The notes beneath the pieces were generated by a model that saw only the letters and a list, made by a program, of their open reading frames with translations, was not told the DNA's origin and did not search any database. A program made the position numbers and the translations under genes. From contig NZ_JAIWJY010000013.1 of the NCBI RefSeq assembly GCF_028829235.1, positions 1 through 64,000 on the forward strand: a DNA stretch of 64,000 nt, written 5' to 3'. The DNA comes from Tenacibaculum larymnensis (GTDB lineage: Bacteria > Bacteroidota > Bacteroidia > Flavobacteriales > Flavobacteriaceae). This document shows positions 17,164-26,340 of the stretch, piece by piece (the stretch's first letter is position 1; each line of letters opens with the position of its first letter).

Positions 17164-19008
17164 ATGTTAGAAAATAACGAAGAGAAAGTAGAAAAACCAA
17201 TTAAAGAAGAGCAAACGAAGGCAAATAACGATACTGAAAATGCTGTTAATGAGGTTGAAAATGAAGTAGCCAATGAGTCTGAAAAAGCAGATGAAAAGCA
17301 TGAAATTCCAATGCTAGACTACGCTTCAATGGAGTTAGAGAAATTGGTTGATGAATTAAAAAAACTGCTAAAAAGCCACCCAATACAACAATTAAAATCA
17401 AACGTAGATGCTATCAAAACAGCATTTAACTCAAAGTTTGGAGCTTTATTAGCAAAGAAAAAAGAAGCATTTTTAGCAGATGGAGGAAATTCTATAGACT
17501 TCCAGTTTTCTAGCCCAGTAAAAACAGAATACAATAATTTATTAGGTGAGTATAAAGCGAAACGCGATGCTTACTATTCTCAGTTAGAAAAACAACTAAA
17601 AGAAAATTTAGAGAGAAGAAATAATTTAATTGAAGAGTTAAAGACTTTAATTAAAGATGCTGACCCTAAAACGATGTATAATGATTTTCAAGAAATTCAA
17701 AATCGTTGGAAGAGTGTAGGAGCAGTGCCAAAAACAAAGTACAACGATACTTGGAGAACATACCATCATCATGTAGAACGCTTTTACGATTTACTACACT
17801 TAAATAAAGATTTTAGAGAGTTAGACTTCAAACATAATTTAGAAGAAAAACTACGATTAATAGAAAGAGCAGAAGCTTTAAGTGATGTAGAAGATGTTAA
17901 TGTGGCTTTTAAAGAGTTACAAGAGTTGCATCGTATGTGGAAAGAAGACATTGGACCTGTGTCAAGAGAACATAGAGAAGATGTTTGGGGTAGATTTAGT
18001 GAAGCTACTAAAAAAATTCATGATAGACGCCATCAACACTATAGAGAGCTGAAGTCTAAACATCAAGAAATGATTGATGCAAAACTGGCGGTTGCGGCAG
18101 AGATTAATGCATACGACACATCAAACAATAAAACACATAACGACTGGCAAAAAAGTATTGTAGAAATAGAAAAACTACGTAAAAAATACTTTGATATAGG
18201 AAAGTTACCTTACAGTAAAAGCGAAGCTGTTTGGCAAGAGTTTAAGGCAGCTACCAAAAAGTTTAATTCAGCAAAAAATGCTTTTTATAAGCATGAAAAA
18301 AGTGCTCAAAATGAGAACTTAAAAAGGAAAATGGAATTGGTAGAGCTTGCTGAAAGCTTAAAAGATAGTGAAGACTGGAGTGAAACTACCAATACAATGA
18401 AACGCATTCAATCTGATTGGAAAAAAATAGGGCATGTGCCAAGAAAGTTTTCTGATGATATTTGGAAGCGATTTAAGAATGCATGTAATCATTATTTCGA
18501 TAGGTTACACGCACATAAAAATGAAGAAAATAAAGAGCAGTTAGCTGTAGTAGAAGCTAAAAAAGAATTTATAGAACAAATTAAAACTGCTGAAATATCT
18601 ACAGAAGAAGATGTAGAAAAAACATTAGCAGATTGGAGGGCGCTAGGAGCTTTACCAAGAAATGCACGTTACTTGGACGAAAAATTCAATAAAGCAATGG
18701 ATGCACATCTAGATAAATTAGATATGGGCAGAATTGATATTGAAATGATGAAGTTTAAAGGTGTTGTTGATACGTATTTATCGCAAGAAGACTATAGAAA
18801 GTTAGATAGCGAACAGTTCTTTATTAGAAAGAAAATAGATGAAACTGTACGCGAAATGCAACAGTTAGAAAACAATTTAAGTTTTATCTCAAACGCTACA
18901 GAAGATAATCCTTTAGTACAAAATGTTCGTAAGGGAATCCAAGAGTTTAAAGACCAATTAGACCTTTGGCAAGAAAAACTAGACTACTTAAAAAGATTAG
19001 ATTACTAA
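17164..19008 (+). CDS. DUF349 repeat protein
   Basis: From ATG 17164 the protein has 614 residues. An acidic, disordered N-terminus (about 1-60) is followed by repeated helical DUF349 units of about 75 residues, each with a Trp-centred motif (IQNRWKSVGAVPK, LHRMWKEDIGPVSR, IQSDWKKIGHVPRKF and similar). Charged coiled-coil stretches lie between them. I see no signal peptide or membrane segment, so it is probably cytosolic. The molecular function of DUF349 is not established as far as I know. An upstream in-frame TTG at 17101 exists, but ATG fits better. A strong terminator follows. Confidence 0.88.
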   Translation: MLENNEEKVEKPIKEEQTKANNDTENAVNEVENEVANESEKADEKHEIPMLDYASMELEKLVDELKKLLKSHPIQQLKSNVDAIKTAFNSKFGALLAKKKEAFLADGGNSIDFQFSSPVKTEYNNLLGEYKAKRDAYYSQLEKQLKENLERRNNLIEELKTLIKDADPKTMYNDFQEIQNRWKSVGAVPKTKYNDTWRTYHHHVERFYDLLHLNKDFRELDFKHNLEEKLRLIERAEALSDVEDVNVAFKELQELHRMWKEDIGPVSREHREDVWGRFSEATKKIHDRRHQHYRELKSKHQEMIDAKLAVAAEINAYDTSNNKTHNDWQKSIVEIEKLRKKYFDIGKLPYSKSEAVWQEFKAATKKFNSAKNAFYKHEKSAQNENLKRKMELVELAESLKDSEDWSETTNTMKRIQSDWKKIGHVPRKFSDDIWKRFKNACNHYFDRLHAHKNEENKEQLAVVEAKKEFIEQIKTAEISTEEDVEKTLADWRALGALPRNARYLDEKFNKAMDAHLDKLDMGRIDIEMMKFKGVVDTYLSQEDYRKLDSEQFFIRKKIDETVREMQQLENNLSFISNATEDNPLVQNVRKGIQEFKDQLDLWQEKLDYLKRLDY

Positions 19009-19022
19009 GGTAATTCAGTAAT

Positions 19023-19058
19023 AAAAAAACTCGAACTTTGAAAAGTTCGAGTTTTTTT
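19023..19058. terminator. Bidirectional intrinsic terminator
   Basis: AAAAAAACTCGAACTTT (19023-19039) pairs with AAAGTTCGAGTTTTTTT (19042-19058), leaving a small loop. It lies between the convergent DUF349 and small membrane protein genes. Confidence 0.9.
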
Positions 19059-19062
19059 ATGT

Positions 19063-19470
19063 TTAATTTTTAGCAAGTTGTTTGGCTACTGTAAGTTCAA
19101 AATTTGATAGAATGATAATAATAAAGATTTCAACGATAATATAAGTCCATCCTAAGTTACTAATAGTTTTTCTGTGATAGAATGCTATTCCAATAGAAAG
19201 ACAGCAGTATAGTAGGTTTACAATTGCAATTCCCTTTAAAAAAGATTTAAGATTATTGTGCTTTTTTCGGTAACAGTAAAAATCATAGATAGTAAACAAC
19301 AAAGGAAAAACCGCTAGGAAATAGAGAGTAGAATGAGGTATTCCTATGATACTTTCAAACTTTACTAATATAATACCCAATAAAAAAGCAGATAAAACTG
19401 CTCCTAATCCATCAATTAAGAACAGCTTTTTAGGATTAAGTGTAAAACTTTTTAATAACCGTTTAATCAT
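19063..19470 (-). CDS. Small four-helix membrane protein, unknown function
   Basis: I do not recognise the family. The 135-residue protein has four hydrophobic segments (about 17-36, 45-64, 80-98 and 105-126), a basic N-terminus (MIKRLLKSFTLNPKKLF) and a charged turn YRKKHNN in the middle. It begins 20 bases after the stop of the M1 peptidase gene on the same strand and is probably co-transcribed with it. Confidence 0.7.
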   Translation of the reverse strand: MIKRLLKSFTLNPKKLFLIDGLGAVLSAFLLGIILVKFESIIGIPHSTLYFLAVFPLLFTIYDFYCYRKKHNNLKSFLKGIAIVNLLYCCLSIGIAFYHRKTISNLGWTYIIVEIFIIIILSNFELTVAKQLAKN

Positions 19471-19490
19471 AAAAAAGAAAGAATGAAGTT

Positions 19491-21161
19491 TTAAACGGAT
19501 TTAGAGTTTATGTAATAGTTCTTGTCAATTTTAATAGAACTTGCTTTGATAGTTTTTGTTTGCCAATTTTCTGTTGGAGTTAATAGTATAGATTTTCCGT
19601 TAACGTTTATTCTTAAAGGCATATCAAATCCTTCCACAACATTATTCCAACGATATTTTAATTCTTTGTTCTTGATTGTGTACTCAAATTCTGGAATTTT
19701 AACGGTACGCAGGTATTGGTCAAATACTTTGCTTAAATCAATTCCAGATTTCTCAATCATGTATTGTTCAATTTCTTGAGTTGTTACTGTTTTATGATAA
19801 AAATCAGCATTCAAACCACGTAAAATTTGACGCCATTTTTCATCATCGTTTACCAATTGACGAATGGTGTGTAACATATTAGCTCCTTTGTAATACATAT
19901 CTCCAGAACCTTCATTATTAACATCGTAATGACCAATAATAGGTTTGTCATTTTGGATAGAACTTCGTGTTCCTATAACATATTCAGCAGACGCTTTTTT
20001 TCCGTAATAGTAATCTAAGAACAAGTTTTCAGAGTAAGCCGTAAAACTTTCATGAATCCACATATCAGCAATGTCTTTATCAGTTATGTTATTGGCAAAC
20101 CATTCGTGACCTGCTTCATGAATAATAATAAAATCAAATTTTAATCCCCAACCAGTTCCAGATAAATCTCTACCTAAATATCCATTTTTATATTGATTTC
20201 CATAGGTTACTGAGCTTTGATGTTCCATTCCTAAATACGGAACTTCTACTAGCTTAAAACCGTCTTCATAAAAAGGATATTTACCAAACCAATGTTCAAA
20301 TGCTTTCATCATTTTGGGAGCATCTTTAAACTGCTTTTTGGCTTTTTTAAGATTATCACGTAATACATAATAATTCATATCTAACTCTCCATCTTCACCT
20401 TGGTATTTCTCAGAAAAATGCACGTAATCTCCAATATTTACATTTACTCCGTAGTTGTTAATCGGATTATCAACAAACCAATGGTAGGTAGTCGTGTTGT
20501 CATTGTGTTGTTCAATATTACGTAAACGACCATTAGAAACATCCATTAAGTTTTTAGGTACACGAACACTAATCGCCATACTATCCACCTCGTCGTACAT
20601 ATGGTCTTTATTTGGCCACCAAACACTTGCGCCTAACCCTTGACATGAAGTAGCAACAAAATGATTTCCATTACTATCTTTTTTCCAAGAAAAACCACCA
20701 TCCCAAGGAGCTCTAATTGCTTCTTTAGGGTTTCCTTCATAATACACATCAACAGAATTTATAGCTCCTTTTTTTTGAGGAGATTTCAACTGAATAAAAT
20801 GAGCATTGCCTTCAGAAACAACTTTTAGCTCTTCGTTGTTTTGAATTGCTTTGGTAATTTTTAATGGAGGTTGTAAATCTATTTGTAAAACTTGATGAGG
20901 TTTTAAAACTTTATATTGTACTGTGTTTTTTCCTTTAATAAACTTTTTGTCAGGATTAACGGTTACATTAAGATGGTAATACGTTAAATCCCACCAAGAT
21001 CTTTCAAGAGTGATAGATCCACGTAAAGAATCTTGACGCGTAAACGTTTCACTTTTTGAAAATAATGAGGTGCTTTTTTGAGCAGTTGAAGAAGAACATC
21101 CAGCAATTAAAATTGCTAAAGATGTCATAAAAACAGATAAAGAAAATGTTTTTTTATGCAT
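19491..21161 (-). CDS. M1-family zinc metallopeptidase lipoprotein
   Basis: I start it at ATG 21161 because MHKKTFSLSVFMTSLAILIAGC is a lipoprotein signal with a good lipobox; longer in-frame starts would bury it. The 556-residue protein has the M1 zinc site HEAGH (His348, Glu349, His352) and the third ligand Glu371 in WIHESFTAYSE. Instead of the classical GAMEN exopeptidase loop it has YLGMEHQSSVTYG, a form I associate with Bacteroidota M1 relatives. It is probably anchored on the outside of the cell and trims peptides. It is divergent from the SDR gene across 91 bases and is followed by a small membrane protein gene. Confidence 0.9.
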   Translation of the reverse strand: MHKKTFSLSVFMTSLAILIAGCSSSTAQKSTSLFSKSETFTRQDSLRGSITLERSWWDLTYYHLNVTVNPDKKFIKGKNTVQYKVLKPHQVLQIDLQPPLKITKAIQNNEELKVVSEGNAHFIQLKSPQKKGAINSVDVYYEGNPKEAIRAPWDGGFSWKKDSNGNHFVATSCQGLGASVWWPNKDHMYDEVDSMAISVRVPKNLMDVSNGRLRNIEQHNDNTTTYHWFVDNPINNYGVNVNIGDYVHFSEKYQGEDGELDMNYYVLRDNLKKAKKQFKDAPKMMKAFEHWFGKYPFYEDGFKLVEVPYLGMEHQSSVTYGNQYKNGYLGRDLSGTGWGLKFDFIIIHEAGHEWFANNITDKDIADMWIHESFTAYSENLFLDYYYGKKASAEYVIGTRSSIQNDKPIIGHYDVNNEGSGDMYYKGANMLHTIRQLVNDDEKWRQILRGLNADFYHKTVTTQEIEQYMIEKSGIDLSKVFDQYLRTVKIPEFEYTIKNKELKYRWNNVVEGFDMPLRINVNGKSILLTPTENWQTKTIKASSIKIDKNYYINSKSV

Positions 21162-21252
21162 AGTATTTGTTCTTGAAAGATAAAATGCTAAGATAAGTTT
21201 TAAAGTTTTTTTATTGAAGCTAACTTTAAGATATTTGCTTAAAATAAGAACA

Positions 21253-22053
21253 ATGTCAAAAACAGTTTTCATTACAGGAGCTTCTTCAGGAATAGGGAAA
21301 TCAATAGCTACCTATTTACACGACAGAGGCTTTAAAGTTTACGGAACAAGTAGAAATCCACAAAAAGTAACTACTCCATTTCAAATGGTAGCATTAGATG
21401 TAACCAATCAAGAGTCTATTAAGAAAGCTGTAGAAGAAGTAATCACTGCTGAAGGAAAGATTGATGTGTTGATAAATAATGCAGGAAAAGGAATTACTGG
21501 TCCAATTGAAGATACTCCGACAGAAGAAATGAAAGATAATTTTAATACAAACTTTTTTGGAGTAATTGATGTTGTTAAAGAAGTATTGCCTCACATGAGA
21601 AAGCAACAATCGGGTACGATTATTAATACAACATCAATCGCAGGGTACATGGGTTTACCTTTTAGAGGGATTTATTCTGCAAGTAAAGGAGCGTTAGAAT
21701 TAGTAACAGAAGCGTTGAGTATGGAGGTAAAAAGCTTTGGAATTAAGGTTGTAAACGTAGCTCCAGGAGATTTTGCCACGAATATTGCTGCGGGAAGATA
21801 CCATACACCTGTTTTTGAAAATTCTGCTTACAAAGAAAAATATGCTGAAAATTTAGCGTTGATGGATGCTCATGTTGATTCAGGAGCAGACCCAATACTT
21901 ATGGCAGAAGCAATTTATAAAATCATTGAAAATAAGAGTCCTAAAATTCACTATAAAGTAGGAGGGTTTATGGAGAAATTTTCAATTGTATTAAAAAGAA
22001 TCTTACCTGATAAAGTTTATGAAAAATTACTAATGAATCATTATAAATTGTAA
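21253..22053 (+). CDS. Short-chain dehydrogenase/reductase (SDR)
   Basis: Starting at ATG 21253 the protein has 266 residues. The classical SDR motifs are present: the cofactor loop TGASSGIG (8-15), NNAGKG, and the catalytic Ser128, Tyr141 and Lys145 (YSASK). An Arg after the second strand (TSRNPQK) suggests NADP(H). The C-terminus has a helical, hydrophobic stretch (KFSIVLKRILPDKVYEKLL). Substrate unknown. An upstream in-frame ATG at 21214 would overlap the divergent promoter region and add a non-SDR leader, so I did not use it. Confidence 0.9.
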   Translation: MSKTVFITGASSGIGKSIATYLHDRGFKVYGTSRNPQKVTTPFQMVALDVTNQESIKKAVEEVITAEGKIDVLINNAGKGITGPIEDTPTEEMKDNFNTNFFGVIDVVKEVLPHMRKQQSGTIINTTSIAGYMGLPFRGIYSASKGALELVTEALSMEVKSFGIKVVNVAPGDFATNIAAGRYHTPVFENSAYKEKYAENLALMDAHVDSGADPILMAEAIYKIIENKSPKIHYKVGGFMEKFSIVLKRILPDKVYEKLLMNHYKL

Positions 22054-22119
22054 ATTCGCAGAAGATTAGTAATGAAAGAAAATTACGGCATAAAATATTG
22101 TTTTATACGTTGTTTTAAA

Positions 22120-22134
22120 GAGAGTTGTACTCTC
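22120..22134. promoter_or_regulatory. Short dyad upstream of the aldolase gene
   Basis: GAGAGT and ACTCTC (22120-22125 and 22129-22134) flank a TGT spacer, 45 bases before the aldolase start. No T-run follows, so it is not a clear terminator. It may be an operator or mRNA hairpin; little more can be said. Confidence 0.25.
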
Positions 22135-22178
22135 ATAAAATTTAAAAATTAGGACACAACTACATAATAAATATACAG

Positions 22179-22832
22179 ATGAAATTTTTTATTGATACAG
22201 CTAACTTAGATCAAATTAGAGAAGCACAGGCTTTAGGTATTTTAGACGGAGTAACAACAAACCCGTCATTAATGGCTAAAGAAGGAATAACAGGAGAAGA
22301 TAACATTATCAATCACTACAAAGCAATTTGCGAAATAGTAGAAGGAGATGTTTCTGCTGAGGTAATCTCTACTGATTTTGACGGTATGGTGAAGGAAGGT
22401 GAAGCGTTAGCTGCTTTAAATCCTCAAATCGTAGTAAAATTACCTATGATTAAAGATGGTATTAAAGCATGTAAATATTTTTCTGATAAAGGAATAAAAA
22501 CCAATGTAACTTTAGTATTCTCTGCAGGTCAAGCATTATTGGCTGCAAAAGCAGGAGCAACGTATGTATCTCCGTTTATCGGTCGTTTAGACGATATTTC
22601 TACAGATGGTTTAAATCTAATAGCTGAAATTCGTCAGATTTTTGATAATTACGCATTTGAAACAGAGATTTTAGCAGCATCTGTACGTCATACTATGCAC
22701 GTTATTGATTGTGCTAAGATTGGTGCTGATGTTATGACTGGACCTTTAAGTGCTATTGAAGGATTATTAAAACACCCTTTAACAGATATTGGTTTAGCTA
22801 AATTTTTAGCAGATTATAAAAAAGGAAACTAA
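22179..22832 (+). CDS. fsa: Transaldolase-like protein (fructose-6-phosphate aldolase family)
   Basis: The 217-residue protein belongs to the short TalC/FSA transaldolase group. It starts [16 protein letters not shown], has the [13 protein letters not shown] motif, and the Schiff-base lysine is Lys87 in [24 protein letters not shown] and SPFIGRLDD complete the barrel signature. Members act either as transaldolase in the pentose phosphate pathway or as fructose-6-phosphate aldolase; sequence alone does not separate them here. It appears monocistronic and is followed by a palindromic repeat element. Confidence 0.92.
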   Translation: MKFFIDTANLDQIREAQALGILDGVTTNPSLMAKEGITGEDNIINHYKAICEIVEGDVSAEVISTDFDGMVKEGEALAALNPQIVVKLPMIKDGIKACKYFSDKGIKTNVTLVFSAGQALLAAKAGATYVSPFIGRLDDISTDGLNLIAEIRQIFDNYAFETEILAASVRHTMHVIDCAKIGADVMTGPLSAIEGLLKHPLTDIGLAKFLADYKKGN

Positions 22833-22855
22833 CCAACTTTAGTTGGAAAAAATAC

Positions 22856-22924
22856 AATGTCATTTCGACAGAAGTGAAAAATCTACTTAATCAAAAAGGT
22901 TTTTCGTTTTTTCGAAATGACATT
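22856..22924. repeat. 69-bp palindromic intergenic repeat (type A)
   Basis: Perfect 13-base terminal inverted repeats, AATGTCATTTCGA (22856-22868) and TCGAAATGACATT (22912-22924), enclose an inner complementary pair (GAAAAATC against the GGTTTTTC region). The whole could fold into one long hairpin. It lies between fsa and menD. From memory, elements opening with GTCATTTCGA recur in intergenic regions of many Flavobacteriaceae, like REP or MITE-type sequences; that is recollection, not a search. Confidence 0.75.
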
Positions 22925-22941
22925 TTTTAACTTAAAAATAA

Positions 22942-24594
22942 ATGTTCCCAAAAAAAGAACTCGCGCAATTAGTAGTTTCAGCATGTAATCAATTTAATAT
23001 TGATACTGTTGTAATTTCTCCAGGCTCTCGTAATGCACCACTTACAGTTGGATTTTCAAATCATCCAGAAATAAAAACATTAAGTGTAGTAGATGAGCGT
23101 TGTGCAGCCTTTTTTGCAATGGGAATAGCACAACAAAAGCAGCAACCTGTAGCTATTGTGTGTTCTTCAGGGTCAGCTTTGTTGAATTATTATCCTGCGA
23201 TAGCAGAAGCTTTTTATAGTAACATTCCATTAGTTGTAATTTCAGCAGACAGACCTAAACATTTAATTGATATTGGTGACGGACAAACTATTCGTCAAGA
23301 AAATGTGTTTGAAAACCATATTTTGTTTTCTGCTAATTTGATTGAAGAAGAAAGTCAGTTAAAAAATAATATCAGTTTATTAATTGAAGCATTGCAAACT
23401 TCAATCACTCAAAAAGGGCCAGTTCATATAAATGTTCCGTTTGATGAGCCTTTATACGAAACGGTAGAAGAACTAACACCTTTTGATTTTTCAAGTGTTA
23501 TTGCTAGCAAAAAGAATCAGTTTGTTGATTTAAACAAATTAACTTCTATATGGAATACTTCAACTAAAAAAATGATTTTGGTAGGAAGTAGTTTTCCAGA
23601 TGCTGAACTTCAAAAAATATTGAATGTGTATGCTGAAGATACTTCTGTTTTAGTGTTTACAGAAACAACATCAAATATATACCATTCAAAATTTATTAAT
23701 AGTATTGATAAATTAATATCTAAGCTAACTGAAGACGAGTATAAAGAACTACAACCTGAAGTATTAGTTACTTTAGGAGGAATGGTAATATCAAAAAGAA
23801 TAAAACAATTCTTACGAAAGTTACAACCAAAACATCATTGGCATGTTGATGAGTTAAAGGCAATGGATACCTATCATTGTTTGTCTGAGTTTATACAGAT
23901 AAAACCAGTTACATTTTTAACAGAACTCTCTGAGGAAAAGAGAAATGTTGAAAGTAATTATCAAACAAGATGGCTGGAAGAGAAAAAACTTAGAGCTATT
24001 AAGCATGAAGAATATTTGAAAAATTGCGAATATTCGGATTTAAAATCTTTTGAAGTCATTTTAAATAATATTCCTGATAATTCACAAGTACAAATTAGTA
24101 ACAGTTCTATAATCAGATACTCGCAATTGTTTGATGTGAACTCCACACTACAAGTATTTTGTAATAGAGGAACAAGTGGAATTGATGGGAGTACTAGTAC
24201 AGCTGTAGGAGCTGCATTTGCTTCAAAAAATCAAACAGTATTTATTACAGGGGATCTAAGTTTCTTTTACGATAGCAATGCGTTATGGAATACAAATATT
24301 CCGAAGAATTTTAGAATTATTATTTTAAACAATGCAGGAGGCGGTATTTTTAGATATATCCCAGGACCGTTAACAACAAATGCGACTGAGTATTTTGAAA
24401 CACCACATAATTTAACAGCAGAGTACTTGTCAAAAACGTATGGTTTTGAATATGTTCAAGTAAAAGATTTAAAGAGTTTGCAAACAAGTTTGACTTCGTT
24501 TTATTCAGAATCGAATCAACCAAAAATAATGGAGGTTTTTACTCCAAAAGAAATAAATGATGTAGTTTTAAAAAACTATTTTAAAAACTTATAA
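22942..24594 (+). CDS. menD: Menaquinone synthesis: SEPHCHC synthase MenD
   Basis: MenD joins 2-oxoglutarate to isochorismate with thiamine diphosphate, giving SEPHCHC in the menaquinone pathway. The 550-residue protein has the N-terminal pyrimidine-binding domain (VVISPGSRNAPLTVGF; VDERCAAFFAMGIAQ), a central domain, and a C-terminal diphosphate domain with NRGTSGIDGSTSTAVGAAFA, GDLSFFYDSNALW and NNAGGGIFRYIPGP. All are typical of MenD. The S1-domain gene starts 1 base after its stop. menB lies 1.7 kb downstream on the same strand with an opposite-strand gene between them. Confidence 0.96.
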   Translation: MFPKKELAQLVVSACNQFNIDTVVISPGSRNAPLTVGFSNHPEIKTLSVVDERCAAFFAMGIAQQKQQPVAIVCSSGSALLNYYPAIAEAFYSNIPLVVISADRPKHLIDIGDGQTIRQENVFENHILFSANLIEEESQLKNNISLLIEALQTSITQKGPVHINVPFDEPLYETVEELTPFDFSSVIASKKNQFVDLNKLTSIWNTSTKKMILVGSSFPDAELQKILNVYAEDTSVLVFTETTSNIYHSKFINSIDKLISKLTEDEYKELQPEVLVTLGGMVISKRIKQFLRKLQPKHHWHVDELKAMDTYHCLSEFIQIKPVTFLTELSEEKRNVESNYQTRWLEEKKLRAIKHEEYLKNCEYSDLKSFEVILNNIPDNSQVQISNSSIIRYSQLFDVNSTLQVFCNRGTSGIDGSTSTAVGAAFASKNQTVFITGDLSFFYDSNALWNTNIPKNFRIIILNNAGGGIFRYIPGPLTTNATEYFETPHNLTAEYLSKTYGFEYVQVKDLKSLQTSLTSFYSESNQPKIMEVFTPKEINDVVLKNYFKNL

Positions 24595-24595
24595 G

Positions 24596-25006
24596 ATGGA
24601 ATTAAAAGAAGGTGATAAGGTAGATTTAGTTATCGGAGTTCAAACCGCGTTAGGTTATACGGTTTTGATTAATGAAGCTTACGAAGGTTTGCTATATAAT
24701 AATGAAGTTTTTAGTGATGTAGAAGAAGGAATGCGAACAGTAGGGTACATTAAAAAGATACGTGAGGATGAAAAGGTAGATGTATCATTACGCCCACAAG
24801 GATTTAAAAATGTAATTGATTCAGATGTAGAAAAAATACTTAAAAAGTTAGAAGAAAAAGGCTTTTTATTATTAACAGATAAAAGCTCTCCTGAATCAAT
24901 TAAATTTCACTTACAAATGAGTAAAAAAGCATTCAAGAGAGCTATTGGCAGCTTGTATAAGAGTAAAAAAATAGAATTACAAGAAGACAGAATAGTGTTA
25001 AAATAA
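24596..25006 (+). CDS. S1-domain protein, CvfB C-terminal-like
   Basis: The 136-residue protein has an S1-like OB domain (about 1-68, KEGDKVDLVIGVQTALGYTV) and a small winged-helix-like domain (about 75-135, KFHLQMSKKAFKRAIGSLYK, then IELQEDRIVLK). The order matches the C-terminal half of CvfB-type proteins, so it probably binds RNA or DNA in the cytosol. Compared with full CvfB proteins (about 280 residues) it lacks the first S1 repeats, but the ORF has a normal start and no sign of decay. It is coupled to menD with a 1-base gap. Confidence 0.85.
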   Translation: MELKEGDKVDLVIGVQTALGYTVLINEAYEGLLYNNEVFSDVEEGMRTVGYIKKIREDEKVDVSLRPQGFKNVIDSDVEKILKKLEEKGFLLLTDKSSPESIKFHLQMSKKAFKRAIGSLYKSKKIELQEDRIVLK

Positions 25007-25007
25007 C

Positions 25008-26246
25008 CTATTCTTGTCCTTCTTCCTCTTGTTCTTCAATAATTTCCTCGTCATTATTTTTAATTTCTTCTTTCTTCTTACTTCCCATTAAATCGTTTAC
25101 ACGCTTAATATTTTCGTAAAAAGCATTTGCATTAGGGTCAGAAGGATCCATTTTACCATAAGCAGCTTTATAGTAAAAATCAGCCTTTTCATAATCCTTT
25201 CCTAACTCGTAATACTTACCTATGTAAAAATCACCCATGTGAGAATCAGGATACTTTATCATTACAAAGTCACCTAAAACTCTAAGGTAATCACCATCTT
25301 GTCTGTCAATTACAATATCTTCAATAACAAAAATATCATCCAAACGAACATTTAAGTTAGAACCGTACAGATATTGAATGTCTAAATATTTTTTCTCAAC
25401 GTACTTAATAGCATCTAAAGGAGCTAGATCTTTTACATTAGCTTCATATTCCTCTTTAGTAATCTTAGAATATAAACTAAACATTTGTGTAAAAGCTCTA
25501 GGAATAGTTTCTCCAATCATAGCTAAATAGCTAGGAGAAGAATCAAATTCATCAAAAGTGACATTAAAGTTTTTAGCTTCATAAGATGTTAACAAAGTTT
25601 TAATATCACTAAATCTATTATATTGCTTAGTATCAATATACTTTTTATTATTACTTGTATACAAGAAGTAAGTGTTATCTATAGAACCTAGTCTGTTAAG
25701 AGAGTATGATTCCATTATTGCAGGAGCAAACTGAGGAAAGTCAGGTGTTATACAGATATATGAGTTGAAAACTGGCCTTTCATCCTTTAAATAATGAGTG
25801 ATAAAATTAGCAGCCTTTCCTTCACCAACAATTGTCATAAAAGGAGAAGTTCTAAAATTCCCTTCCATAAAAGGAATCAATTCATGTTTAATAAAATTAA
25901 AAAAATGTACACCAGTACTTGTTAAGGAATTATTAGATGGTATAATAGAAATATCTTTTCCATAAGTGTTTTTCATATCAATTCCTACCACAATTTGTCT
26001 AGGCGCTTTATCTACATTTGCATAAAGCTTAGCATTTCCTACATATAAATCAAAAAGGTACTCATCACCTAAAACAATAGCTAGAGGATAATTAGTGGTT
26101 TCATCTACATCATATCCTTTAGGAAGGTAGACTTTTATGTTTCTATCTTTTCCTAGCTCTTTTGAATTGACATTTTGAGTAACAACTTTTTGAGAGAAAA
26201 GACTAGTACTAATTAATAAGGTAAATAATAAATAAACTTGTTTCAT
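25008..26246 (-). CDS. Secreted esterase-fold protein lacking the nucleophilic serine
   Basis: The 412-residue protein has a signal peptide (about 1-19). Residues 35-270 resemble the putative esterase (D-type) alpha/beta-hydrolase family: RNIKVYLPKGYDV, YPLAIVLGDEYLFD and RQIVVGIDM. At the nucleophile elbow, where relatives have G-H-S-x-G, this protein has Gly141-Glu-Gly-Lys-Ala145, so the serine position is Gly143. The C-terminal part looks helical with a tetratricopeptide-like stretch (about 330-385, GDFYIGKYYELGKDYEKADF) and ends in an acidic tail. It is probably not a hydrolase and may bind a ligand or partner (inference). It is convergent with the S1 gene with a 1-base gap. Confidence 0.78.
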   Translation of the reverse strand: MKQVYLLFTLLISTSLFSQKVVTQNVNSKELGKDRNIKVYLPKGYDVDETTNYPLAIVLGDEYLFDLYVGNAKLYANVDKAPRQIVVGIDMKNTYGKDISIIPSNNSLTSTGVHFFNFIKHELIPFMEGNFRTSPFMTIVGEGKAANFITHYLKDERPVFNSYICITPDFPQFAPAIMESYSLNRLGSIDNTYFLYTSNNKKYIDTKQYNRFSDIKTLLTSYEAKNFNVTFDEFDSSPSYLAMIGETIPRAFTQMFSLYSKITKEEYEANVKDLAPLDAIKYVEKKYLDIQYLYGSNLNVRLDDIFVIEDIVIDRQDGDYLRVLGDFVMIKYPDSHMGDFYIGKYYELGKDYEKADFYYKAAYGKMDPSDPNANAFYENIKRVNDLMGSKKKEEIKNNDEEIIEEQEEEGQE

Positions 26247-26301
26247 ATTAGGGGTAAATTATATCGTTCAAATATAGAAAAGAAAAATAAAGTTATTATG
26301 T

Positions 26302-26309
26302 TATTTTTG
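26302..26309 (+). promoter_or_regulatory. Putative menB -7 box (TATTTTTG)
   Basis: TATTTTTG matches TAnnTTTG and ends 31 bases before the menB ATG, a usual spacing. No convincing -33 TTG. Confidence 0.4.
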
Positions 26310-26340
26310 TACAACTAAATAACGACAATATTTTAAAATT

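Noticed and set aside
22834-22848. CCAACT/AGTTGG hairpin after fsa as its terminator
   Set aside because: It is followed by an A-run, not a T-run, on the plus strand, so it would end only minus-strand transcripts, and no minus-strand gene is there.
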